Assembly (NCBI RefSeq): GCF_000299355.1
Contig: NC_018664.1
Span: 2,774,380 to 2,838,379, forward strand
Source of the DNA: Gottschalkia acidurici 9a
GTDB lineage: Bacteria > Bacillota > Clostridia > Tissierellales > Gottschalkiaceae
Direction: 5' to 3'
DNA length: 64,000 nt
Part shown: positions 46,759-56,052 of the stretch, piece after piece
How positions within the stretch are numbered: the stretch's first letter is position 1
How the letters are laid out: every line of letters starts with the position of its first letter
The notes under the pieces: generated by a model
What the model saw: only the letters and a program-made list of their open reading frames with translations
Database searches by the model: none
Told to the model about the DNA's origin: nothing
Position numbers and translations under genes: made by a program

Positions 46759-48924
46759 CTATATTTTATTCATATACTTTAACATTCTATATATAATAGT
46801 GGCAGATTGAGCCTTAGTTGCTTCTTCCTTTGGTAAAAATATATCTGATTCTAGTCCATTTACCAATTCCTTATTTACAGATACCTTTATCGAACTTTTA
46901 GCCCAATCCGATATACTGTCTTTATCTTTAAATGACAAATCTTTTTCCTCATAATTTTTACTGTCATTCATATGCTCTAGTGATCTTGTTACTAATGTTA
47001 CCATTTCTTCTCTAGTTATATAATTGTTCGGCATGAAGTCTTCGCCGTATCCTTCTACAATTCCTATACTTGCCGCAATTTCTATATGATCTTTATACCA
47101 ATCTTTCTCTTCTATATCTCTAAACGAGACTTTATTTTTTCCTTTTTTTAAATCTAATGAATTAACAAGTGTTTCTATAAACTGTGCTCTAGTGACCTTT
47201 TCATCTGGTTTAAAGTTATTATTATCAACTCCGCGTACTATGTTCCTAGATGATAATAACTCAATATAACTTTTTGCCCATGAATTATCTATATCATTAA
47301 ATGTTTTATTATATTTACTAAAATCATTTATTGAAGGTTCTAAATTATGGTTTGATTCAGTCTTCTTAGTAGCTTCTGTTATCCTTCCGCCAACCTTAAT
47401 ATTGATTTTTCCTTTCTTTTCAATATAAGATGTTAATATTTCGTCTAAACCTAAGTATTCATTAAGTATCTTATAGTCTTTAAACATAGTGTAATTATCA
47501 CCACCAGCTGCTATAAAATCATTTGTAGCTAATACATACTTTCTATCTAAATCTAGTTTTTTTCCTTTTATAGTTACATCATGTACTCTATTTCCTGACT
47601 CTTTTGAAGTATCTATTTTAAACTTAATTCCTCCTACATGTGGAAATGCACCTTTAGGATTAGGATAGTCTGACACTCCGTATTCTAGGGATTTAAGTAT
47701 GTCTATTCCTTTTACCTCTTTTGTTACTACATAGTTTCCAAATGGTAAGGCAGTTATAATATCTCGTTTTGTAATCTCTCCCATATCTATAGAAGATCTT
47801 ATTCCACCACCATTTGTTATGGCTATATCTGCTCCTGTAGCATCTATCATTGAATCTGCTATTAAATTTCCTAAGTTAGTTTCCTTAGCTCTTACATTTT
47901 CCCTCTCTCCATCTAACATAACCTCTGATTTTCCAACTACCTTAGACGTTACTTTCTCATTTTCTTTCTCTATTTTTTCTATCACTTTCTTTAACTTCAT
48001 ATCTTCTTTTAAATCTTTAGTTTGTTCTTTAGTTATTAATTTACCTTGTGATACTATCTTCTTTTTCCCATTAGATTTATCTATTTTTATATTTATTGTT
48101 CCTATGTTTTTTGTATATTCACCTGTTTGCACTATTAATGTGTCATTTACTTTTTTACCTTGTTCTAAAGTCGTATGACTATGACCATCTATAATTATAT
48201 CTATTCCATCTACTTGTTTGGCTAGTTCATCACTTCTATTTTGACTTTCTGTTGATTTATCCATACCCAGATGAGTTAAAGCGATAACTACATCTACTTC
48301 TTCTTTATATTTTAGCTCTTTTATTATTTTTCTCGCTTCCTCTATTGGACTTTTGATTTCCAGTCCTTCAACATTCCTAGGATTAGTCTTATACAGTGTT
48401 TCTGGAGTAGATAGTCCAAATATGCCTAATCTTATTCCATCTATTTCTTTTATCACATATGGACTGAATAGTCTCTCGCCATCTTCTTTATATATATTCG
48501 TTGCTATTATTGGAAAGTTTGCTTTTTTACTTAGCTCTAGTAGTCTATCTTTGCCATAATTAAAGTCATGATTTCCAGGTACCATTGCATTGTAATTAAC
48601 TGTGTTCATTATATCTATCATTGCTTCTCCCTTTGAAATACCGATTATAGGAAGACCATGTAAAGTATCTCCTGCATCTAATATCATAACTCTATTAGAA
48701 TGTTTTTCCTTTAGCTCTTTTATCTTTGCATCTACTTTAATTAAGCCTATAGATGAATTATCTTCTTTTATTCTTCCATGAATATCGTTGGTATGAACTA
48801 TAGTTATTTCAGTAACTTCCTTTTCACCATGCACTATATTACTAGGGCTAAAGTTAATAATATACACCAGCAATAAAGTTAGAGCTAATAAAAAGCTTGG
48901 TATTCTCGATGACCTATTATACAC
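46759..48924 (-). CDS. secreted 5'-nucleotidase/UshA-like enzyme with SLH anchor
   Basis: 721 residues. A signal peptide (about 1-32) is followed by a metallophosphatase domain (about 40-260): HTNDIHGRI, GDTLHG, GNHDFNYG and the GHSHT motif bind two metals. The C-terminal nucleotidase domain (about 310-510) has ITNGGGIRSSI and AAGGDNYTMF. The last 200 residues are three SLH domains (for example NFKPDEKVTRAQFIETLV) that hold it on the cell wall. It would release nucleosides and phosphate outside the cell. Confidence 0.93.
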   Translation of the reverse strand: MYNRSSRIPSFLLALTLLLVYIINFSPSNIVHGEKEVTEITIVHTNDIHGRIKEDNSSIGLIKVDAKIKELKEKHSNRVMILDAGDTLHGLPIIGISKGEAMIDIMNTVNYNAMVPGNHDFNYGKDRLLELSKKANFPIIATNIYKEDGERLFSPYVIKEIDGIRLGIFGLSTPETLYKTNPRNVEGLEIKSPIEEARKIIKELKYKEEVDVVIALTHLGMDKSTESQNRSDELAKQVDGIDIIIDGHSHTTLEQGKKVNDTLIVQTGEYTKNIGTINIKIDKSNGKKKIVSQGKLITKEQTKDLKEDMKLKKVIEKIEKENEKVTSKVVGKSEVMLDGERENVRAKETNLGNLIADSMIDATGADIAITNGGGIRSSIDMGEITKRDIITALPFGNYVVTKEVKGIDILKSLEYGVSDYPNPKGAFPHVGGIKFKIDTSKESGNRVHDVTIKGKKLDLDRKYVLATNDFIAAGGDNYTMFKDYKILNEYLGLDEILTSYIEKKGKINIKVGGRITEATKKTESNHNLEPSINDFSKYNKTFNDIDNSWAKSYIELLSSRNIVRGVDNNNFKPDEKVTRAQFIETLVNSLDLKKGKNKVSFRDIEEKDWYKDHIEIAASIGIVEGYGEDFMPNNYITREEMVTLVTRSLEHMNDSKNYEEKDLSFKDKDSISDWAKSSIKVSVNKELVNGLESDIFLPKEEATKAQSATIIYRMLKYMNKI

Positions 48925-49015
48925 ATCATTCCCTCCCTTTTATTTAATACTTATTAAATATGTTGTCATGTTAACTTTAACTATACGTTAAGTATTTGTA
49001 ATATTTGTAAAATAA

Positions 49016-49067
49016 AAAAGACTATTTTCTAATTTTTTTTAAAAATTCCCCTTAGAAAATAGTCTTT
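49016..49067 (-). terminator. hairpin terminator of the cystine symporter gene
   Basis: AAAAGACTATTTTCTAA and TTAGAAAATAGTCTTT around a loop of 19 bases, 25 bases after the stop on the minus strand. Confidence 0.7.
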
Positions 49068-49091
49068 GTATAAATTCACTTTTTTATTAAT

Positions 49092-50483
49092 TTAAGATTC
49101 TTGTGTATCAGCAATTTCTTTATTGTAAGTTTGAACATCTATTTCGTTCATAAGCTTACTTGTTATAACACCTGCTGTCATTGATCCACTTACATTTAAT
49201 GCTGTTCTTCCCATATCTATTAATGGCTCTATAGATATAAGTAAACCTACAAGTCCAACTGGTAATCCCATTGTCGAGAGTACAATAAGAGCTGCGAATG
49301 TTGCTCCACCACCTACTCCTGCTACTCCAAATGAACTAATGGCAACTACTAATACTAATTTAACTATAAAACCTATACTTAATGGATCTATACCTACTGT
49401 TGGTGCAATCATAATAGCTAACATTGCAGGATATATTCCTGCACATCCATTTTGACCTATAGATGCTCCAAAAGACGCTGATAAGTTAGCAAATGCTTCA
49501 GGTACACCTAGTTTCTTAACCTGAGCCTCTATGTTTAGAGGTATTGCTCCTGCACTTGTACGTGAAGTAAATGCAAATGTTAATACCGGTAATGATTTTT
49601 TGATAAATTTAATTGGACTTAATCCTGTTAAAGCTATGAAAATCATTTGTATTATAAACATAATAATAATAGCTACATATGAAGCTACTACAAATTTTAG
49701 TAATTTTAAGATTTGATTAAAATCGCTAGTTGAAGTCACGTTTGTCATAAGTGCCAACACTCCATACGGTGTTAATCTTAAAATTAATGTTACCATTCTC
49801 ATAACTACATCATGAATAGAGTTTATAAAATCAGTAAAAACTTTAGCTGACTCTGGTCGTTTGTTTTTAATTCCTAATACTGCTATACCAATAAAACTTG
49901 AAAATATTACTACAGATAAAGTAGCTGTGCTCTCTTGGCCTGTCATAGCATAGAAAGGATTTGTAGGAATTACCCCTACTAATTTCTCCTGAACAGTTCC
50001 TTCCTGATACTCTGTTAATGTTTTTTCTAGCTGCTCTCCTCTGCTTATCTCTGTTTCTCCTGATTTTAGTCCTTCTGCTGTTAGTCCAAAGGCAAATGAA
50101 GTTATTACTCCTACAATTGCAGCAACTAAAGTTAAAAGTACTAAAGCCCCAATAATCTGTCCCCCTATTTTTTTAAGAGAACTTTCATTTTTAAGATTAA
50201 TTATAGCAGATATAATGCTCACTATAATAAGTGGCATAACTATCATTTTTAATAGTCTTACATATCCATTACCTATAACACTAAACCAATTATTAGACTC
50301 CTTAACTACATCTGATGATACCCCATATATAAATTGTAAAACTAAACCAAATATAATACCTATTACTAAAGCAGTCATTACTCTTTTTGTAAATGAAAGA
50401 TATTTCTTTTGCATTTTGTAAAGAACGAAAATAAATCCAATCATAATAGCTATATTAATAAGTATTAAAAAAGTGTCATTCAT
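49092..50483 (-). CDS. tcyP: dicarboxylate/amino acid:cation symporter, TcyP-like
   Basis: 463 residues from ATG 50483 after AAGGAAGGTGAT; a GTG nine bases upstream is less likely. It is a DAACS-family symporter with eight helices and two reentrant loops. TFAFTSRTSAGAIPLNIEAQ is the serine-rich loop and NGCAGIYPAMLAIM is the second substrate motif; both match the L-cystine symporter TcyP. The central hydrophilic insert at about 150-180 is also typical. Cystine specificity is inferred from these motifs. No other sulfur gene adjoins it. Confidence 0.88.
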   Translation of the reverse strand: MNDTFLILINIAIMIGFIFVLYKMQKKYLSFTKRVMTALVIGIIFGLVLQFIYGVSSDVVKESNNWFSVIGNGYVRLLKMIVMPLIIVSIISAIINLKNESSLKKIGGQIIGALVLLTLVAAIVGVITSFAFGLTAEGLKSGETEISRGEQLEKTLTEYQEGTVQEKLVGVIPTNPFYAMTGQESTATLSVVIFSSFIGIAVLGIKNKRPESAKVFTDFINSIHDVVMRMVTLILRLTPYGVLALMTNVTSTSDFNQILKLLKFVVASYVAIIIMFIIQMIFIALTGLSPIKFIKKSLPVLTFAFTSRTSAGAIPLNIEAQVKKLGVPEAFANLSASFGASIGQNGCAGIYPAMLAIMIAPTVGIDPLSIGFIVKLVLVVAISSFGVAGVGGGATFAALIVLSTMGLPVGLVGLLISIEPLIDMGRTALNVSGSMTAGVITSKLMNEIDVQTYNKEIADTQES

Positions 50484-50815
50484 ATTTATCACCTTCCTTA
50501 TATATTCTCATAACCATATTAGCATAGTACAAGTATAACAATCAATAAAAAATTCCTAAAAGCATATGGGATTAGTTGTATTTAGATATACCAATGTACA
50601 TAATTACCATATTGTCAAAATTATTTATATATTACTGTGCACACTAATTAATATATTTAATATTTAATTTTTATTCTACTAAGTGAAAAATATAAAAAAG
50701 TAATTACATAATCATGGATATACTATTAAGTTGTTCTATTGAATTATATTTTACAATAGTATAAAATTATATGGATTAATCATAGATTCTATAGTTATTT
50801 TAAGGAGATAAGAAA

Positions 50816-51364
50816 TTGAATCAATTTAAAGAAAAAAACAAACAACTAATAGGATTAAAAGCATATTTAAAAAGCATACGAATTAAAAATATGTTATGGG
50901 CTTGGATAGGTTCATTTTTAACAATATCACTAATTGGATATGTACATGATTACCTGCACATTCTTTCTGATGGAGCTTTCACTATGATGATAGCGTCCTT
51001 TGGAGCTTCAGCGGTTATGGCATTTGGAGTCATGGAAAGTCCATTAGCTCAACCTAAAAACATAATATGTGGTCATATGTTATCAGCCATAGTAGGAGTA
51101 ATATCTTATAAACTGTTTGGTAGTCATATATGGCTTGCATCTTCAGTAGCAGTGTCAACATCTATTGTTGTTATGCTACTTACAAAAACTCTTCATCCTC
51201 CAGGAGGAGCAACAGCTCTAACTGCAGTGATTGGAGGCACTAATATCCATAATCTAGGTTACCTCTTTCCATTTGTTCCAGTAGGGGTAGGAGCTTCTGT
51301 TGTAGTACTCATTGCTATGGTTATAAACAATATTCCTAAAAACAGCAAATATCCAAATGTGTAA
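50816..51364 (+). CDS. HPP-family membrane protein
   Basis: 182 residues with four predicted membrane helices and the family signature LHPPGGATALTAVIGG. The start is TTG 50816, six bases after AAGGAGAT. HPP proteins have been linked to nitrite or small-anion transport in plastids and bacteria, but the role here is unknown. Single gene between two AT-rich gaps. Confidence 0.88.
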   Translation: MNQFKEKNKQLIGLKAYLKSIRIKNMLWAWIGSFLTISLIGYVHDYLHILSDGAFTMMIASFGASAVMAFGVMESPLAQPKNIICGHMLSAIVGVISYKLFGSHIWLASSVAVSTSIVVMLLTKTLHPPGGATALTAVIGGTNIHNLGYLFPFVPVGVGASVVVLIAMVINNIPKNSKYPNV

Positions 51365-51394
51365 AGCTAATTTGAAAGAAAATCTGTTGATATA

Positions 51395-51471
51395 TTCAGA
51401 TAGAGAAAAAACTTTAACATATAGTAATAATTAATAGCAATTATTCAGTTTAATATTTTTCTCTATCTGAA
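51395..51471. terminator. bidirectional hairpin between convergent genes
   Basis: TTCAGATAGAGAAAAA and its exact complement flank a 45-base loop. The arms lie between the plus-strand HPP gene and the minus-strand alcohol dehydrogenase. The long loop makes it a weaker candidate than most here. Confidence 0.55.
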
Positions 51472-51486
51472 TCCTTATATTTATTT

Positions 51487-52617
51487 TTAAGGCTTAAGTA
51501 TTACTTTTATACAATTATCCTTTTTTCCATCAAAAATATTGTATGCATGCTCACCTTTACTTAGAGAAAGTTTATGAGTAATTATATCTGTAGCATCAAA
51601 TTTTCCTTCCTTAATTAGCTTTAATATAGGATCAACATAAGAATGAGCAGGACATTGACCCATTTTAAGTGTGATGTTTCTTGAGAAAAAATCTCCTAGT
51701 GGAAAATTATTGTATCTTGCTCCATAGACTCCTACCATTGAAACAGTTCCTCCTTTTCTTACAGCTTGAGTAGCAATTTCAATTGCAGATTTTGATCCAC
51801 CCTGAAGCTTCAGAAAACTCTCAACTTTTTCTATAGCTGACATCTTTCCATCCATACCAACACAGTCTATGACAACATCTGCTCCACCATTTGTAATTTC
51901 TTTTATATATTCTCCTGTGTTATCATAATCCCTAAAGTTTACTACTTCCACTTGGTTATTAAGCTTTGCGTGTTTTAATCTATAGTCTATATAATCTACA
52001 GCTATTACCCTACTAGCGCCTTTATATATAGCCCATTTTTGTGCTAATAATCCTACAGGTCCACATCCTAATACTACAACCGTATCCCCTAGCTTTACAT
52101 TACCATTTTCTACTCCCCATAGTGAAGTAGGAAGAATATCTGTTAAAAATAACACTTGTTCATCAGTTAGTTCTTCTGGAATTACTGTTGGTCCTACATT
52201 AGCATATGGAACTCTTATATACTCTGCTTGACCTCCATCATATCCACCAAAGTTATTGCCAAATCCAATTAGTCCTCCTACTTCTCTATTTTCATTTGAA
52301 TTATCACACTGACTCCATAAATCATGATCACAATACCAACAATGACCGCAAGACACAGGGAACGGAACAATTACTCTATCACCTTTTTTTACTTTTGTTA
52401 CTCCTTTCCCAATCTCCTCTACTATACCCATAGTTTCGTGACCTAGTACAAATCCTTTAGGCAAATCTGGAACAAACCCATGAACTAGATGTAAATCAGA
52501 ACCACATATAGCAGTTGAAGTAACCTTAACTATTATATCATCATGTTCTTCTATTGAAGGATCTGGAACCTCTTTTACTTTTACATCTTTTATACCCTCA
52601 TAAACTATTGCTTTCAT
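51487..52617 (-). CDS. zinc-dependent alcohol dehydrogenase family protein
   Basis: 376 residues of the medium-chain dehydrogenase family. Catalytic zinc: Cys in STAICGSDLH, and GHETMG. Structural zinc cluster: CGHCWYCDHDLWSQC. Rossmann motif: VVVLGCGPVGLLAQ. The insert after the zinc cluster (NFGGYDGGQAEYIRVPYAN) and the overall length match the formaldehyde-dehydrogenase-like (FdhA) group. The exact substrate is not certain. Single gene converging with HPP. Confidence 0.92.
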   Translation of the reverse strand: MKAIVYEGIKDVKVKEVPDPSIEEHDDIIVKVTSTAICGSDLHLVHGFVPDLPKGFVLGHETMGIVEEIGKGVTKVKKGDRVIVPFPVSCGHCWYCDHDLWSQCDNSNENREVGGLIGFGNNFGGYDGGQAEYIRVPYANVGPTVIPEELTDEQVLFLTDILPTSLWGVENGNVKLGDTVVVLGCGPVGLLAQKWAIYKGASRVIAVDYIDYRLKHAKLNNQVEVVNFRDYDNTGEYIKEITNGGADVVIDCVGMDGKMSAIEKVESFLKLQGGSKSAIEIATQAVRKGGTVSMVGVYGARYNNFPLGDFFSRNITLKMGQCPAHSYVDPILKLIKEGKFDATDIITHKLSLSKGEHAYNIFDGKKDNCIKVILKP

Positions 52618-52877
52618 TTTTTACTCCTTCCATAAATAATTTATATTTAACAATAATATTTACTCATTTGGCACTATTTATTATTAGAATGTGATGTTAT
52701 GAGAAATAAATATTTTTTTGAAAATAATAGTTATAAAATAAATCTATTGAAATATTTTTGTCTATAGATTATCCCTATATTTATAGATTTCTACTTTTCT
52801 TTCTTATAGAATTAATTCGTGAGTGGTATAGTCTTGTCAAATTAAATTCCAGTGTATTACTAAAAAGGAGTGTTTTT

Positions 52878-53360
52878 ATGAATAAACAAGAAGTTGTTGC
52901 AAAAGCAAAAAGTATTGCAGAAGGTTATTTCGAAAGAGGAGAATTTTTCTGCTCTGAAGCAGTTATACACACTATAAATGAATTACTTGGTTGGCCTTTT
53001 CCAAAAGAAATAACAAAGTTAGCATCGGGATTCCCTATTGGTATGGGAAAATCAGGCTGTGTATGTGGTGCTATTAGTGGTGGTCAAATGGCTCTAGGAA
53101 TGGTTCACGGAAGAAATCACGGAGATCCTATGGCTGAGGAGATGTTTCCAGCAGCTGCACAATTACATGACTTTATAAAAGACACTTATAAAAGTACATG
53201 TTGTAGAGTGCTTGTTAAAGGCTATGATTTTACTTCTCCAGAAAGAAAAAAACACTGTATTGAAATAACAGGATTAGTCGCAGAATGGATAGCTAATAAG
53301 CTTGTAGAAGACGGTACAGTAAATCCTGATGAAGCATATTTAAGTAAAGCTGAAGCTTAG
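52878..53360 (+). CDS. C_GCAxxG_C_C family protein
   Basis: 160 residues from ATG 52878, which follows AAAAAGGAG; a longer upstream frame lacks a site. The family's spaced Cys pattern is present: Cys in FFCSEAV, the CGAISGG core in SGCVCGAISGG, then STCCR and HCIE. These proteins are thought to bind metal or a redox centre, possibly in selenium or molybdenum metabolism; the function is not established. A TDT transporter gene follows by 29 bases and is probably co-transcribed. Confidence 0.9.
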   Translation: MNKQEVVAKAKSIAEGYFERGEFFCSEAVIHTINELLGWPFPKEITKLASGFPIGMGKSGCVCGAISGGQMALGMVHGRNHGDPMAEEMFPAAAQLHDFIKDTYKSTCCRVLVKGYDFTSPERKKHCIEITGLVAEWIANKLVEDGTVNPDEAYLSKAEA

Positions 53361-53389
53361 TATAGAATTCGAAAAGGGGTTTTGAAAGG

Positions 53390-54325
53390 ATGAATATAAT
53401 AAAAAAGTTACCTGTTCCTATTTCGGCATTAATGTTAGGACTAGCTTCAACAGGAAATCTGTTAATGTCTTATGGATATATATATAGGAATATATTTGGT
53501 ATTATATCTTCTGTAATATTTTTAGGACTTGTTTTAAAAGTATTAACTACGTCAAAGACTGTATGTGAAGATTTAAAAAATCCTGTTATAGCTGGTGTAT
53601 CAGCAACTTTCCCTATGGGAATGATGGTTTTATCTACTTATATAAAACCATACTTGCCAACATTATCTTTCACTATTTGGATTTTAGGTTTAGTAATTCA
53701 CTGTATTTTAATAGTTTACTTTACTAAGATGTTTATTCTTAACTTTGATATAAAAAAAGTATTTCCTAGCTATTTTGTAGTTTACGTTGGTATTGTAATC
53801 GCAAGTATGACTGCGTCGTTATATGGTTTAGATAGTATAGGACAAGGTTTGTTTTGGTTTGGCTTTATATCCTATATAGTACTATTACCTATAGTAGCTT
53901 ATAGAGTTATAAAAGTTAAAAATATTCCTGAACCTGCACTACCTACTATTGCAATTTTTGCAGCACCAGGAAGTCTTTGCCTAGCTGGATATATAGATGC
54001 TTTTCAAGACAAAAACATTGGTATGATTGTATTCTTAACGATATTATCTCAAGTTATATTTTTAGCTGTACTTCTATACATGCCAAAATTGTTGAAGTTA
54101 AAGTTCTATCCTAGCTATGGAGCCTTCACATTCCCAATTGTAATTAGTGCTATATCTCTAAAGAAAGTTAATGCCTTTCTAATAACTAGTGATAATGCAA
54201 TTGCTTCACTTAAGTATTTAGTTAAATTTGAAGAAGTAGTTTCTGTTATTATAGTTATATATGTACTTGCAAGATATGCTGGATTTATTTCTAGTCAGGA
54301 AAAAGCTGCAAGTACTCAGAGATAG
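53390..54325 (+). CDS. TDT-family (TehA/SLAC1-like) transporter
   Basis: 311 residues with ten predicted helices. Early LMLGLASTGNLLMSYG and the central GLFWFGFISYIVLLP match the tellurite-resistance/dicarboxylate transporter (TDT) family. The family includes TehA and plant anion channels; the substrate here is unknown. It follows the C_GCAxxG_C_C gene in an apparent operon and ends at a bidirectional hairpin. Confidence 0.88.
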   Translation: MNIIKKLPVPISALMLGLASTGNLLMSYGYIYRNIFGIISSVIFLGLVLKVLTTSKTVCEDLKNPVIAGVSATFPMGMMVLSTYIKPYLPTLSFTIWILGLVIHCILIVYFTKMFILNFDIKKVFPSYFVVYVGIVIASMTASLYGLDSIGQGLFWFGFISYIVLLPIVAYRVIKVKNIPEPALPTIAIFAAPGSLCLAGYIDAFQDKNIGMIVFLTILSQVIFLAVLLYMPKLLKLKFYPSYGAFTFPIVISAISLKKVNAFLITSDNAIASLKYLVKFEEVVSVIIVIYVLARYAGFISSQEKAASTQR

Positions 54326-54336
54326 TTTACAAAAAT

Positions 54337-54368
54337 AAGACTCAAAAGCTTCTAAGCTTTTGAGTCTT
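54337..54368. terminator. bidirectional perfect hairpin terminator
   Basis: AAGACTCAAAAGCTT and AAGCTTTTGAGTCTT are separated by two bases. It sits between the convergent TDT and Ntn-hydrolase genes. Confidence 0.9.
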
Positions 54369-54371
54369 ATT

Positions 54372-55184
54372 TTATTTGAATATTTCTAATTCTATAAATC
54401 CTTTATTTCTTTTTCTCTTCATAACCTTAGAATTTAATTTTAATTCTGCAAAGTCTACAGAATATTTTCCTTTTTTTAAGCACTTCTCTAACTCAAAGTT
54501 ATATTTATCATTAAAATTCTGCTCTATACATATAGAAAAGCTCTTACTATTTATATCGTATGTGCTACTCCAAGCAGTTAAATCTTCTTGCTTTACCATA
54601 GATATTACATCCATGCAATTATCTTCATTTATAGTTATATGTTTTTGTAAAGCATCTTTTACTTTATTATATCTATTACAATTTATATTACTTGTAACTG
54701 ACTTGTTTGTTAATAGTTTATACTCTCCTATATTTAAAGAAGTATTTTCTTCATATACTCCTTCTTCGTATATTCCAATATTGTTTTGAATATCCGCAAA
54801 AAAGTATTGAACTTTTGGCCAACCATATCTTATTTTATAATCTATTGTAAAGCTTTTAACTATGAAGAGAGCTTCTTCTACAAATCTAGCTCTTTCTAAT
54901 ATATATCTGACCATACTTAAACTGTTTATATTTAAAGGTGTTAGTTTCCTCTCTTCTTCTTTTCTCGTTGGAAGTGCAACAACTGCTACAAAAAGTCCTT
55001 CTTCATTTATACCTTCATAAGCTCTATCACTTCCCATTTGCTCTATAAAACAACATCCTATAGTATTTACACCATAGCTCCTGTAAGATGGAACAAAGCA
55101 TATATTTCCACCATATTGAACCCAATCAAAACTTCTGCCTATAATTAATTTTGCTCTCTCACGTTTTCCAAATACAGTACACAT
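54372..55184 (-). CDS. Ntn-hydrolase: choloylglycine/penicillin-V-acylase-like linear amide hydrolase
   Basis: 270 residues beginning MCTVFGKRERAKLIIGRSFDW. Removal of Met exposes the N-terminal nucleophile Cys2, and the GRSFDW motif with Asp is the next catalytic mark. YEGINEEGLFVAVVALP and LLTNKSVTSN fit the conserved fold. Members hydrolyse penicillin V, bile-salt conjugates or other linear amides. Residues that decide between these are not clear by eye, so the substrate is left open. No signal peptide, so cytoplasmic. Confidence 0.85.
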   Translation of the reverse strand: MCTVFGKRERAKLIIGRSFDWVQYGGNICFVPSYRSYGVNTIGCCFIEQMGSDRAYEGINEEGLFVAVVALPTRKEEERKLTPLNINSLSMVRYILERARFVEEALFIVKSFTIDYKIRYGWPKVQYFFADIQNNIGIYEEGVYEENTSLNIGEYKLLTNKSVTSNINCNRYNKVKDALQKHITINEDNCMDVISMVKQEDLTAWSSTYDINSKSFSICIEQNFNDKYNFELEKCLKKGKYSVDFAELKLNSKVMKRKRNKGFIELEIFK

Positions 55185-55413
55185 ATTTTATCCTTTCTGT
55201 CAAAAAAATATTATACCAAAATTATCTTTAATATCATTTTATCATCTCTATTTCTATTAGTCATTTACGTTTATTCTTTTCAATTAATTTCATAGAATAT
55301 TCCCATTGTTTTTTACGGATAATATTATTGTAAGTTAAGATATTTAGAAGTTTAGCTATAATTAATCTTATATGTTTATGTAAAAGTTTATCATAGAGAG
55401 GAGAGAACTTTTT

Positions 55414-55596
55414 ATGTCAACTAGAAAAAATACTAAGTTTAATAAAAATAATGGATATAAAGATTTTACTTTTAGTAGAAAAAGGTTAAATCATTATAAT
55501 TATAATAAAATAGCAAGTTCTAAAAATAATGATATTAGTGAAAATATGTTAGATTCAACACCTGGAACTCCTATCGAGGCAAATCTATTTAAATAA
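55414..55596 (+). CDS. small hypothetical protein, 60 aa
   Basis: ATG 55414 has GAGGAGAG upstream. The protein opens MSTRKNTKFNKNNGYKDF, is rich in Asn, Lys and Ser, and has no Cys, signal peptide or membrane segment. Its opening resembles that of the next small gene (MSKKNTFTNHTG), so the two may be related. They are likely co-transcribed. Spore or stress proteins of clostridia can have this size and composition, but I cannot place it. Confidence 0.65.
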   Translation: MSTRKNTKFNKNNGYKDFTFSRKRLNHYNYNKIASSKNNDISENMLDSTPGTPIEANLFK

Positions 55597-55637
55597 TTTT
55601 AATAATATCTTTAACTCTTTATGGAGGTGACATTATT

Positions 55638-55811
55638 ATGTCTAAAAAAAATACTTTTACAAATCATACTGGTCTTACAAATTCTCTAGTTAATAAAAAA
55701 GAAAGTGAAGATTATGTTCAAATAATAAATTCTAAGAAGTATACTATTAAGGGAAAAGATAAAATTCCAACAAGAGTAGAACCTTCTATGAATTCAGTTA
55801 CTCGTGTTTAA
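55638..55811 (+). CDS. small hypothetical protein, 57 aa
   Basis: ATG 55638 follows GGAGGTGA, an excellent site. The 57 residues open MSKKNTFTNHTGLTNSLV and end MNSVTRV; they are polar, basic and lack Cys. It lies 41 bases after the similar small gene and ends before a hairpin terminator at 55838. The short shared start (MS-K/R-K-N-T) suggests an old tandem duplication. Function unknown. Confidence 0.62.
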   Translation: MSKKNTFTNHTGLTNSLVNKKESEDYVQIINSKKYTIKGKDKIPTRVEPSMNSVTRV

Positions 55812-55837
55812 AAAATCATAAGTTTAATATTTATAAT

Positions 55838-55876
55838 AAAACTATCAATATTTAAAATATTGATAGTTTTTTATTA
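55838..55876 (+). terminator. hairpin terminator of the small-gene pair
   Basis: AAAACTATCAATATTT and its complement, with a TTTTTT tail, 26 bases after the second small gene. Confidence 0.8.
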
Positions 55877-56052
55877 TAAATGTTTTTCATATATTAATCT
55901 AATATGGAATATCCTTGCATAAACTATATTTTAACACACTTGTAATCCATTATAATCTTTAATATAATGAATTTATATAATTAGAAACTATGATAAATTT
56001 TTAACCTATCATTTATATTTAGTTTTGTAAAATAAATTAGGTGGTGATTATT

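Noticed and set aside
52758-52877. 40-residue hydrophobic N-terminal extension of the C_GCAxxG_C_C protein
   Set aside because: No ribosome binding site upstream; ATG 52878 is preceded by AAAAAGGAG and begins as the family does.
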